64,000 nucleotides of DNA, taken from Aquiflexum lacus. GTDB lineage: Bacteria > Bacteroidota > Bacteroidia > Cytophagales > Cyclobacteriaceae. Position numbers and translations under genes: made by a program. The notes under the pieces are model-generated. The model was not told the origin of the DNA, made no database searches, and saw only the letters and a list, made by a program, of their open reading frames with translations. The DNA lies in NCBI RefSeq assembly GCF_015476655.1, contig NZ_JABFHF010000026.1:1-64000 (forward strand). Reading direction: 5' to 3'. Of the stretch, positions 26,376 through 33,628 are shown one piece after another (position 1 is the stretch's first letter; each line of letters begins with the position of its first letter).

Positions 26376-27089
26376 CTAAAATATAGTAAGAAAATCTTTT
26401 AACAGTTCCGAATATTCTTTTGAGTAATCTCCTGATTCAGCTTTAATATGGATATCAGACTTTTTTATTTCATATTTTGAATAGGAGAAAGCATGTATAG
26501 TCCTTATTATATTTTTATTCGGTTTATCCCTTAAATCCAGTTTTTCAATAGTGTGAATTCCCGAAAATTCTAGAATTTTATTGATTGTTTTCATTTGGTC
26601 TGGAGGCAAAATCAACCAAAAATGGCCATTCTGCTCCATTAATCTTCCTATACCTTTTGCTAGTTCACCGAAAGTAAGACTATCGTTGTGAAGCGCAAGG
26701 TTTCTTTTTAGATCAGGTGATAGTAAGTGTTTAGGAAAATAGGGAGGATTGCTGACAATCAGGTCAAATTTGCCTTGATGTTGCTTTTGGAATTCCTGAA
26801 AACTTTGATGCAAAATTTTAACCCTGTCAGGCCAAGGACTTTGGCGGACATTTTCGGTTGCCTGTTCAGAAGCGTCTTTGTCAATTTCAATTCCGGTAAT
26901 CATCGCTTCTGGAAATCTCTGCGCCAACATCAATGAAATAACCCCAGTACCCGTTCCGATGTCCAAAATGTTTTTGGGATATCCCCGACCTGCAAAGGCT
27001 CCCAAAACAACCCCATCAGTGCTGATTTTCATGGCACATCTGTCCTGTTGCACAGCAAATTGTTTGAAATTGAAAGTGGAGTTTTTCAT
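26376..27089 (-). CDS. trmN6: tRNA1(Val) adenine-37 N6-methyltransferase (TrmN6-like)
   Basis: The 237-residue protein has the SAM-binding loop LDIGTGTGVISLML (motif I, about 42-55), the acidic EID after motif II, and the N6-adenine methylase signature NPPYF at 114-118. The N-terminal FKFKQFAVQQD-like stretch matches the YfiC/TrmN6 group, in which Gln/Asp contact the tRNA. It modifies A37 of valine tRNA (family knowledge). It is transcribed alone. Confidence 0.87.
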   Translation of the reverse strand: MKNSTFNFKQFAVQQDRCAMKISTDGVVLGAFAGRGYPKNILDIGTGTGVISLMLAQRFPEAMITGIEIDKDASEQATENVRQSPWPDRVKILHQSFQEFQKQHQGKFDLIVSNPPYFPKHLLSPDLKRNLALHNDSLTFGELAKGIGRLMEQNGHFWLILPPDQMKTINKILEFSGIHTIEKLDLRDKPNKNIIRTIHAFSYSKYEIKKSDIHIKAESGDYSKEYSELLKDFLTIF

Positions 27090-27172
27090 GTCGGTGTGCC
27101 GATTTCTTCAAAGGATTATAGATCAGATTTTGGGGTATCGGCTATCTCATCAGTCAAGAGGGTAACTAAAAT

Positions 27173-27222
27173 AAAAGCTGGCTAAACTATCCATTCATGC
27201 AATCTTCGTAATTCCAACACTG
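27173..27222. repeat. Dispersed intergenic repeat, copy A
   Basis: This stretch between the trmN6 start and the rnhA stop shares AAAAGCTGG, ATCATGCAATCTTCG-like and TTCCAACACTG blocks, in the same order, with 56103-56159, with a short insertion in that copy. It is non-coding and of unknown origin. Confidence 0.5.
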
Positions 27223-27259
27223 AAAAGCTAGATAACTGCCATCTTTGCTGAATACAAAA

Positions 27260-27709
27260 TTAAATATTCTCATAGCCCTCATCTGCCGGTAAATTGGGCA
27301 TTTCTGCAGCAGACACTGCCAATTGGTCGCAGCGTTCATTTTCAAGATGTCCGGCATGTCCCTTTACCCACACGAACTTCGGCTTATACCTTACATGTAA
27401 AGGGATATAAATTTTCCAAAGATCGACATTCTTTTTGTCCTTGAATCCTTTCTTTTGCCAACCCCAAAGCCAACCTTTTTCAATGGCATCCACCACATAT
27501 TTACTATCTGAGTAAATGGAAACGGGAATATCCCTTACTTTCAACTCTTGAAGTGCACGGATAACAGCAAGGAGTTCCATCCTATTATTGGTGGTGAGTC
27601 GGAAACCTCCTGATAGTTCTTTTCGATGCTGATTGTATTTCATAACAACGCCATATCCTCCTGGTCCAGGATTTCCTTTGGCGGCACCGTCTGTAAAGAT
27701 TGTAATCAT
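27260..27709 (-). CDS. rnhA: Ribonuclease HI
   Basis: RNase HI cuts the RNA strand of RNA-DNA hybrids. All active-site residues are seen: D7 in FTDGAAKGNPGPGGYG, E45 in NNRMELLAVI, D68 in IYSDSKYVVDAI, H118 in VKGHAGH and D128 in ERCDQLA. The basic protrusion GWLWGWQKKGFKDKKN is the classic E. coli-type handle. At 149 residues it is full length. Confidence 0.97.
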   Translation of the reverse strand: MITIFTDGAAKGNPGPGGYGVVMKYNQHRKELSGGFRLTTNNRMELLAVIRALQELKVRDIPVSIYSDSKYVVDAIEKGWLWGWQKKGFKDKKNVDLWKIYIPLHVRYKPKFVWVKGHAGHLENERCDQLAVSAAEMPNLPADEGYENI

Positions 27710-27794
27710 GTTGCAAAGAAAAGTAGATTTTTTAGGGAATACCTAGAAAAAACAGGAAAACCAAGTTGGTTATGAAACCTACTTGGTTTATTAA

Positions 27795-28379
27795 TCATAT
27801 CATCTCACCTGTATACAAAGCACCTTTGAAAATCTTGATGGCAATGGATAATAGAATGATGCCGAAAATTCTCCTTAAGACGTCCAAACCTGTTTTACCC
27901 AGTTTTCTTTCCAGCCAATTAGTGCTTTTCAAAACTGCATATACTATAGCCAGATTAATAACTATCCCCACAGCAATATTCACCTGTGTATATTCGGCCT
28001 TTAGTGTCAGTATGGTTGTTAATGTGCCAGCACCTGCTATCAATGGGAATGCAATGGGGACTATGGACGCACTTGTAGTTGAAGCTTCTGGGTCAGGTTT
28101 GAAAAGCTCTATTCCTAAAATCATTTCAGCACCCAAGGCAAAAATGATCAAAGCACCCGCTATGGCAAAATCTTCTACCCCAATTCCAAATAGTCCTAAG
28201 ATAGATTTACCCACTATTAAGAACAGAATCATTAAAACACCTGCAGCAAGGGTAGCCTTGCCCGATTGGATATGACCTACTTTTTTCCTGAGATTGATGA
28301 CAATCGGTATGGAACCTAGAATGTCAATGACCGAAAAAAGGATCAAAGTGACTGAAAATATTTCTTTAAAATTGAGCAT
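27795..28379 (-). CDS. MarC-family integral membrane protein
   Basis: The 194 residues form about six membrane helices with the family patterns FSVIDILGSIPIVINL, GIGVEDFAIAGALIIFALGAEMILG and IAFPLIAGAGTLTTILTL. MarC proteins were once linked to multiple antibiotic resistance but their role is unresolved. It stands between rnhA and the aminotransferase on the same strand, with gaps of 74-85 bases, so a shared transcript is possible but not required. Confidence 0.9.
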   Translation of the reverse strand: MLNFKEIFSVTLILFSVIDILGSIPIVINLRKKVGHIQSGKATLAAGVLMILFLIVGKSILGLFGIGVEDFAIAGALIIFALGAEMILGIELFKPDPEASTTSASIVPIAFPLIAGAGTLTTILTLKAEYTQVNIAVGIVINLAIVYAVLKSTNWLERKLGKTGLDVLRRIFGIILLSIAIKIFKGALYTGEMI

Positions 28380-28453
28380 GGAGTTTTAGTGCTTTATTGG
28401 CAAAATATTGATACTTGGAATCAAGCTTTGACAAATATTCAATTATATCAAGC

Positions 28454-29509
28454 CTAATAATTCTTTAAGAAATTGATCAGATTTTGAAATTCCGAATCAG
28501 AGATAGCAGGGAAATTTGCTATTCTAAAACTGCTTGCCTTTAATGGACCATATCCACCACCCATTTGCATTCCTTCTTTTTCTGCTGACTTTTTGACTTC
28601 TGAGATAAGTTCTTCCCTTCCGGTGATTGCCAAGACAGTGCTGCTTCTAGCTTCAGGATTTGGGATGAGCATTCTTAATTTTCCTGTATTGGCAATGGTG
28701 TCTTCCAAAGTCCTCATTCTTTCCCTTGTTTTTTGGTCTATATGCTGGATTTCAGGAATGTCCTGTAAAACTCTATACAACAAATAAATTCCAAAAACAT
28801 TGGGGGTGTAATGCGTCTGATAGTTTTCTGCATTTTCAAGAACAAAGTTCAGGCTATTATATCTTCCTCTTTCGCCTTTATTCTTTGCCTTTGCAATGGC
28901 TTTAGGAGAAATGATTAAGATACCCAAGCCTGCAGGCAGCCCAAAACATTTCTGTACTGAAGCATACCAAATATCTGCCAATTGAAAATCCAATTCAATT
29001 CCTCCCATTGAAGAAGTGGTATCCACCGCAATCATCTTTTCAGGATACTTATTTGCAATGGCTGCTATGGTCTGATTGGTCACTTGAGTGGCATTAGAAG
29101 TCTCGTTTTGGGTAATGGCTATCACATCATATGCTTCTCCTATTTCCAAATTTTCAACATCAATGGTTTGATCAGCTTCTAATTTATGAGCAAAGCATTT
29201 TGGTTCAATGTATTTTGCATAATCAAACCATTTCTTGCCAAATGAACCGGAAAAAATATGGTATCCTGCAGACTGCACGATGGATTGGGAAATGATTTCC
29301 CAATTCTCTGTTGCAGAGGAGGTGAAAAGTAACTTGTAGTCCTGAGGTACATGAAGCTTCTCCCGCATGAGCGTTTCCGTTTCCTGGTATAAATTCATGA
29401 AAACAGCAGAACGATGATTTGCGCTCAGAATTCCTTTTTGGTAGGCGTCCTGCATGTATTGGGGTAACTTGTCATAGACCTTAGAAGGTCCCGGTGCAAA
29501 TGTGATCAT
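28454..29509 (-). CDS. Class V aminotransferase, phosphoserine aminotransferase-like
   Basis: The N-terminus MITFAPGPSKVYDKLP and LFTSSATENWEIISQS resemble SerC, and the PLP lysine is K187 in ASVQKCFGLPAGLG with the upstream AVDTTSSMGG holding the pyridine-binding Asp. At 351 residues the length fits SerC (3-phosphohydroxypyruvate to phosphoserine). It could also be another member of the SerC/alanine-glyoxylate branch. No serA lies nearby, which would have supported the serine role. Confidence 0.8.
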   Translation of the reverse strand: MITFAPGPSKVYDKLPQYMQDAYQKGILSANHRSAVFMNLYQETETLMREKLHVPQDYKLLFTSSATENWEIISQSIVQSAGYHIFSGSFGKKWFDYAKYIEPKCFAHKLEADQTIDVENLEIGEAYDVIAITQNETSNATQVTNQTIAAIANKYPEKMIAVDTTSSMGGIELDFQLADIWYASVQKCFGLPAGLGILIISPKAIAKAKNKGERGRYNSLNFVLENAENYQTHYTPNVFGIYLLYRVLQDIPEIQHIDQKTRERMRTLEDTIANTGKLRMLIPNPEARSSTVLAITGREELISEVKKSAEKEGMQMGGGYGPLKASSFRIANFPAISDSEFQNLINFLKNY

Positions 29510-29621
29510 GATTCCTAAATTTGATGAACTATTAGTTTGAAAAGTCTTGATGTTTTAGACGTTCAATGCTTTGTAAATTGATATTTATTACTTAAAGATA
29601 TTTTGATATTATTTTCTGAAG

Positions 29622-30041
29622 CTACTGTTTTAGAAAAAACCTGATGCCTAGTTCATACCCTTTAAGACCAAGACCAGATATCATGCCAACACATTCTTTT
29701 GTGATGATGCTTTTGTGACGGAATTCCTCTCTTTTGTAAATATTGGAAATATGTACTTCCAATACCGGAGTGGTCACTCCTGCGATCGCATCCGAAATGG
29801 CAACAGAAGTATGCGTGTATCCTCCGGCATTGATCAGGACGGCATCAAAATCAAATCCAACTTCATGAATCTTATCAATGATTTCACCTTCAATATTGCT
29901 TTGAAAATAATGTAATTCCAGATCAGAAAACTTTGTTTTCAGTGTTTCAAAATAATCTTCAAAAGAAGTGCTGCCATAGATCTCCGGTTCTCTTTTGCCT
30001 AAGAGATTGAGATTTGGACCGTTGATAATACAGATTTTCAA
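29622..30041 (-). CDS. aroQ: 3-dehydroquinate dehydratase, type II
   Basis: AroQ makes 3-dehydroshikimate in the shikimate pathway. The 139 residues start IINGPNLNLLGKREPEIYG, with catalytic R17 and Y22. INAGGYTHTSVAISDAI gives the substrate-binding Asn and His, and HISNIYKREEFRHKS is the usual C-terminal block. Length is typical of the dodecameric type II enzyme. No other aro gene is adjacent. Confidence 0.96.
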   Translation of the reverse strand: MKICIINGPNLNLLGKREPEIYGSTSFEDYFETLKTKFSDLELHYFQSNIEGEIIDKIHEVGFDFDAVLINAGGYTHTSVAISDAIAGVTTPVLEVHISNIYKREEFRHKSIITKECVGMISGLGLKGYELGIRFFLKQ

Positions 30042-30124
30042 TGTGATTGAAGGTTAGTGGTTTTGAAAGGTCAAAGTTATCGGTAAAAAAGCGATTATGC
30101 AGATTTTTGGGGATTAAACTTTTA

Positions 30125-30155
30125 TGTGTATAAAATGTGTTATTTTTGTGTATAA
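30125..30155 (+). promoter_or_regulatory. vapBC promoter with direct repeats (probable operator)
   Basis: TATTTTTG at 30141-30148 fits the -7 box TAnnTTTG. Two exact TGTGTATAA repeats, at 30125-30133 and 30147-30155, are 22 bp apart (two helical turns) and flank or overlap this box. Antitoxin-toxin complexes of this type repress their own promoter, so these repeats are the likely binding sites. The vapB ATG is at 30170. Confidence 0.55.
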
Positions 30156-30169
30156 TATAAATTTACATC

Positions 30170-30361
30170 ATGAGAACAAATATTGAGATAGATGAAAAAT
30201 TAATGGATGAGATTTTGGAAAAATCCTCGATCAAAACAAAAAAAGAGGTCGTAGATACTGCTCTGAGGCAATATTTAAGAATATTGAAATTGAAGGAATT
30301 GGCGGACCTTCGCGGAAAATTAAAATGGGAGGGTAGTCTTGAGGATATGAGAACAATTTGA
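30170..30361 (+). CDS. vapB: VapB-type antitoxin
   Basis: This 63-residue protein has a ribbon-helix-helix-type N-terminus (MRTNIEIDEKLMDEILEKSSIKTKKEVVDTALRQYLR) typical of the PF09957 VapB family, and a C-terminal tail (LADLRGKLKWEGSLEDMRTI) that would thread into the toxin active site. It precedes the PIN-domain toxin by 6 bases. It should bind and silence VapC and repress the operon. Confidence 0.88.
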   Translation: MRTNIEIDEKLMDEILEKSSIKTKKEVVDTALRQYLRILKLKELADLRGKLKWEGSLEDMRTI

Positions 30362-30367
30362 AAGATT

Positions 30368-30760
30368 ATGGTTTTAATTGATACGTCATTATGGATTACA
30401 TACTTAAATGATTCAGATGATACTATTTCAAAAGAAATGTTTGATTTGATCATTGATGATCAAGTTTGCATCTGCCCGACGATAATGCAAGAATTGTTGC
30501 AGGGTTGTAGATCAGAAAATGATTTTACAAATTTAGCTCAAAGACTCGATGCTTTACAGAAGCTCACGACTGATCCTTACCTATCTGCAGAGGGTGCTGC
30601 CAAATTATTTTTTTCTTTAAAGAAAAAAGGTATTTCAATTAGAAAGAGCAACGATTGTTTGATTGCATGGACTGCAATTCATTTCAACATTCCACTTTGG
30701 CACATGGATAGAGATTTTGACAATATAGCTAGAGGTAGCAACCTTCAATTATTCAATTGA
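30368..30760 (+). CDS. vapC: VapC-type PIN-domain ribonuclease toxin
   Basis: The 130-residue PIN domain keeps all acidic active-site residues: D5 in VLIDTSLW, E42 in IMQELLQG, D96 in RKSNDCLIAWTAI, D114 in HMDRDFDNIA. VapC toxins cut tRNA or rRNA when the antitoxin is lost (family knowledge). The gene is intact, in contrast to the decayed vapC at 53039-53184. The XerD-like gene starts 20 bases after it. Confidence 0.92.
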   Translation: MVLIDTSLWITYLNDSDDTISKEMFDLIIDDQVCICPTIMQELLQGCRSENDFTNLAQRLDALQKLTTDPYLSAEGAAKLFFSLKKKGISIRKSNDCLIAWTAIHFNIPLWHMDRDFDNIARGSNLQLFN

Positions 30761-30780
30761 TATTTTAATTTAAAAAACAT

Positions 30781-31683
30781 ATGTCCACTTGGACCCCATT
30801 TCTCCGTCAATTCCAACATCACCTGAAAATCGAAAGGTCATTGAGTAAAAACTCCATACTGGCCTATCAGCAGGACATGGAAAAGCTCAGCAGGTATATG
30901 GAGAATAATTTTCCAGATGTACAACCAACGCAGGTTAAATTACAACACTTGAGGTATTTTGTCAATGGGCTGGCCGAACTTGAAATCTCAGAATACACCC
31001 AAGCCCGTATCATCTCGGGAATCAAAGCTTTTTATCGTTTTTTGATGTACGAGGACAGTATTTCTGAAGATCCTGCGCAGCTTTTGGAGGCACCCAAACT
31101 GGGGAGGAAACTGCCGGATACTTTAAGTTTTCATGAAATCAATCAGATTTTGGTAAGTATTCCTTTAGGTGAAAATCATGGTCATCGAAACAGAGCCATG
31201 TTGGAAGTGCTTTACAGTTCTGGTTTGAGGGTTACGGAATTGACGGACTTAAAAATCGGGAATGTTTATGAAGATGTTGGGTTTTTAAGGGTTATTGGAA
31301 AAGGCAATAAAGAACGGCTTGTGCCTATTGGAAAAGATGCCTTAAAATACTTGAAAATATACATTTTGGAAGTCCGAAACCACATGACACCGGCCAAAGG
31401 CCATGAACAATTTGTTTTCCTGAATCAAAGGGGTAAAAAACTCACACGGGTGATGGTTTTCCTGATTATCAAAAAGCAAGTGGAATTGATAGGTTTGAAG
31501 AAGAATGTGAGCCCCCATACTTTCCGGCATAGTTTTGCTACCCATATGATTGAAGGCGGGGCTGATTTGAGGGCTGTCCAGGAGATGCTCGGCCATGAAA
31601 GCATCACCACCACTGAAATCTACACCCATCTTGACAGGGATTACCTCAGGCAGGTATTGAATGAGTTTCATCCACGGGGATAA
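30781..31683 (+). CDS. Tyrosine recombinase, XerD/XerC type
   Basis: The 300-residue protein has the SAM-like N-terminal domain (about 5-95) and the catalytic domain with the full set: R in YSSGLRVTELTDL, K in GKGNKERLVPIG, HxxR in HTFRHSFATHMIEGG, H in LGHESITTTEIYTHL and the final Y. Length and start (F.RQFQHHLKIERSLSKNSILAYQQDM) are those of chromosomal Xer dimer-resolution enzymes, not of phage integrases. Whether it is XerC or XerD is not decided; the IERSLSKNSI start leans to XerD. Only 20 bases separate it from vapC, so it may be read from the vapBC promoter. Confidence 0.92.
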   Translation: MSTWTPFLRQFQHHLKIERSLSKNSILAYQQDMEKLSRYMENNFPDVQPTQVKLQHLRYFVNGLAELEISEYTQARIISGIKAFYRFLMYEDSISEDPAQLLEAPKLGRKLPDTLSFHEINQILVSIPLGENHGHRNRAMLEVLYSSGLRVTELTDLKIGNVYEDVGFLRVIGKGNKERLVPIGKDALKYLKIYILEVRNHMTPAKGHEQFVFLNQRGKKLTRVMVFLIIKKQVELIGLKKNVSPHTFRHSFATHMIEGGADLRAVQEMLGHESITTTEIYTHLDRDYLRQVLNEFHPRG

Positions 31684-31784
31684 TTTAGGGTAGAATGATA
31701 AAAGTTAAATAACATATGATGATTTGCATACTTTAAAAAAAAAGTTAGTTTTCGAAGAAATGAATTCACATTGTTATAAACTTT

Positions 31785-32273
31785 ATGTATAAACTCAGAC
31801 TAACCATTTTATTCTTTTTATTGGGTACAGGTTTTTCGTTTGGGCAACAGGTAGAAAAATTTCAGCTTGGTCTGTTCCATAAGTCGAATGGAAATATTCA
31901 ATATATCAATAATGGAAAAAGGGTTATCATCAAAACATTTGACGGAAAGCGTATTAAGGGGGAAATGGCGATCTTGAATGATGGTAGAATTTTTGTGAAA
32001 GGCCAGGAAGTTGATATCAATGAAATTGCTAAATTTAAGTCAAACCCTATTGGACCAAAAGTAGTAGGAGTAGGAATAATTGCCCTTGGAGGGGCAGTTA
32101 CGGTGTTAGAACTTCTGATTTCAACTGTTGTTGTAGGTATTACACCATTTAGTGATAATACAATTTCGCATAGTGGAACGGGATTAATAATAGCAGCTAC
32201 TGGAATTCCATTCTTCTTTATCAAAAGATCCTTTAATGAACGGAATTGGATTTTTCAGGTAGTTACAGAATAA
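31785..32273 (+). CDS. Small secreted or membrane protein of unknown function
   Basis: This 162-residue protein has a signal peptide (MYKLRLTILFFLLGTGFSFGQQ), a compact beta region (KRVIIKTFDGKRIKGEMAILNDGRIFVKGQEVDINEIAKF, about 45-85) and two hydrophobic helices in the C-terminal half (VVGVGIIALGGAVTVLELLISTVVVG; GTGLIIAATGIPFFFI). The first part looks like a small Sm- or barrel-like fold by pattern. No family is recognised. Confidence 0.55.
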   Translation: MYKLRLTILFFLLGTGFSFGQQVEKFQLGLFHKSNGNIQYINNGKRVIIKTFDGKRIKGEMAILNDGRIFVKGQEVDINEIAKFKSNPIGPKVVGVGIIALGGAVTVLELLISTVVVGITPFSDNTISHSGTGLIIAATGIPFFFIKRSFNERNWIFQVVTE

Positions 32274-32288
32274 TATCATATTCTAAAT

Positions 32289-32331
32289 AGCTAAAGTTTG
32301 AATGTGTTCGGACGCTCAACTTCCAACTTTC
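32289..32331. repeat. Possible diverged intergenic repeat, copy C
   Basis: The stretch ending in ACTTCCAACTTTC in the gap before pyrD resembles the second half of the repeat at 56103-56159 (CGACTTCCAACACTG, preceded by TTCGG). The likeness is partial and could be chance. Confidence 0.25.
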
Positions 32332-32429
32332 TAAAAAAAAGAAATATTGGTGAATAAATTCATTTTAGGCAATCATATTCTCTTATAATAAAGGTATTAT
32401 TTTTAATCCATTTGGTTTAATTTAGCGCT

Positions 32430-33503
32430 TTGAAAAAAGACAGCAAAGTGTACAAATCCCTCGTTAAACCTTTACTTTTTAAAAAAAATGCAGAAGATGC
32501 CCATCATTTCACTTTTGACTTGATCAAAAAAAGCTTTAACCTACCATTGGTTAAAAACGCTATAGAAGGGATCTACGGTTATCAAAATCCAATTTTGGAA
32601 AGGGAAGTATTTGGGTTGAGGTTCAAAAATCCGGTTGGATTGGCTGCAGGTTTTGACAAAGATGCCAAATTGATAGATGAGATGGCCATGCTGGGATTTG
32701 GTTTTATTGAAATAGGTACACTCACTCCCAAGCCCCAAGAAGGCAATCCCAAACCGAGGCTATTCAGACTTCCATCTGATGATTCGTTGATCAATAGAAT
32801 GGGTTTCAACAATGGGGGAGTGGATGATGCCATTATCCGTCTCAAAGAAAGAAACTCAGATGTATTGATAGGTGGGAATATTGGTAAAAACAAAGTGACT
32901 AGCAATGAAAAAGCTGTCGATGATTATCTCTACTGCTTTGAGACACTTTTTCCCTATGTGGATTATTTTGTAGTCAATGTAAGTTCACCGAATACTCCAA
33001 ATCTCAGGGATTTACAGGAAAAAGAACCGCTTAAAAAGCTGTTGATGGCAGTAAAAAGAGCCAATTTGAGAAAGCAAAAACCAAAACCCATTCTTCTCAA
33101 AATCGCTCCTGATTTGACTGTGGGACAATTGGATGACATAGTGGAAATTGTTCTGGAAACAAAAATTGATGGAGTTATTGCCACGAATACAACAATCGAT
33201 CGGAGTTCGCTGACTACAGACGTCAAGCAAATCCAAGAAATAGGCGCAGGAGGGGTCAGTGGAAAAGTGTTAGCAAAAAGGAGTACTGAAGTGATCCGCT
33301 TTTTGGCTAAACAGTCCAACAATGCTTTCCCTATTATTGGTGTTGGAGGCATATTTTCAGCACAGGATGCCATTGACAAATTGGAAGCGGGGGCGTCTTT
33401 GGTACAAATTTATTCAGGGATGATCTATGAAGGTCCTGGATTGGTCAAAAAAATAAACAAGGGTTTGGCCAAATATTTGAGCGGTAAAAAAGTTAAAATT
33501 TAA
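32430..33503 (+). CDS. pyrD: Dihydroorotate dehydrogenase (quinone), class 2
   Basis: PyrD oxidises dihydroorotate to orotate and passes electrons to the quinone pool. Class 2 signs are the N-terminal membrane-associating segment ([30 protein letters not shown]), [14 protein letters not shown], the catalytic serine in [15 protein letters not shown] and the FMN loop [27 protein letters not shown]. The start is a TTG at 32430; the GTG seven codons later (VYKSL) is an alternative. pyrF is at 36870 but in a separate unit. Confidence 0.95.
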   Translation: MKKDSKVYKSLVKPLLFKKNAEDAHHFTFDLIKKSFNLPLVKNAIEGIYGYQNPILEREVFGLRFKNPVGLAAGFDKDAKLIDEMAMLGFGFIEIGTLTPKPQEGNPKPRLFRLPSDDSLINRMGFNNGGVDDAIIRLKERNSDVLIGGNIGKNKVTSNEKAVDDYLYCFETLFPYVDYFVVNVSSPNTPNLRDLQEKEPLKKLLMAVKRANLRKQKPKPILLKIAPDLTVGQLDDIVEIVLETKIDGVIATNTTIDRSSLTTDVKQIQEIGAGGVSGKVLAKRSTEVIRFLAKQSNNAFPIIGVGGIFSAQDAIDKLEAGASLVQIYSGMIYEGPGLVKKINKGLAKYLSGKKVKI

Positions 33504-33628
33504 ATCATTTTGAATCTTCTGCTTACATTTTAAGCAACAGGCTTTTCAGCAAATTGTGGGACTGATTGTTCGGAAATCTGTATATTTCCGAGATCTTCCA
33601 TTAATTTGGGAATGATAGAATAATCAAT

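Noticed and set aside
27766-28275. 169-codon plus-strand frame across marC
   Set aside because: Antisense of MarC; hydrophobic codons read backwards give a membrane-like but meaningless sequence.
30781-31683. XerD-like gene as a sign of an integrated element
   Set aside because: Its length and N-terminus are those of chromosomal Xer enzymes; I found no att repeats, tRNA or phage genes around it.
32963-33379. 138-codon minus-strand frame within pyrD
   Set aside because: Shadow of pyrD, whose motifs run through the same bases.
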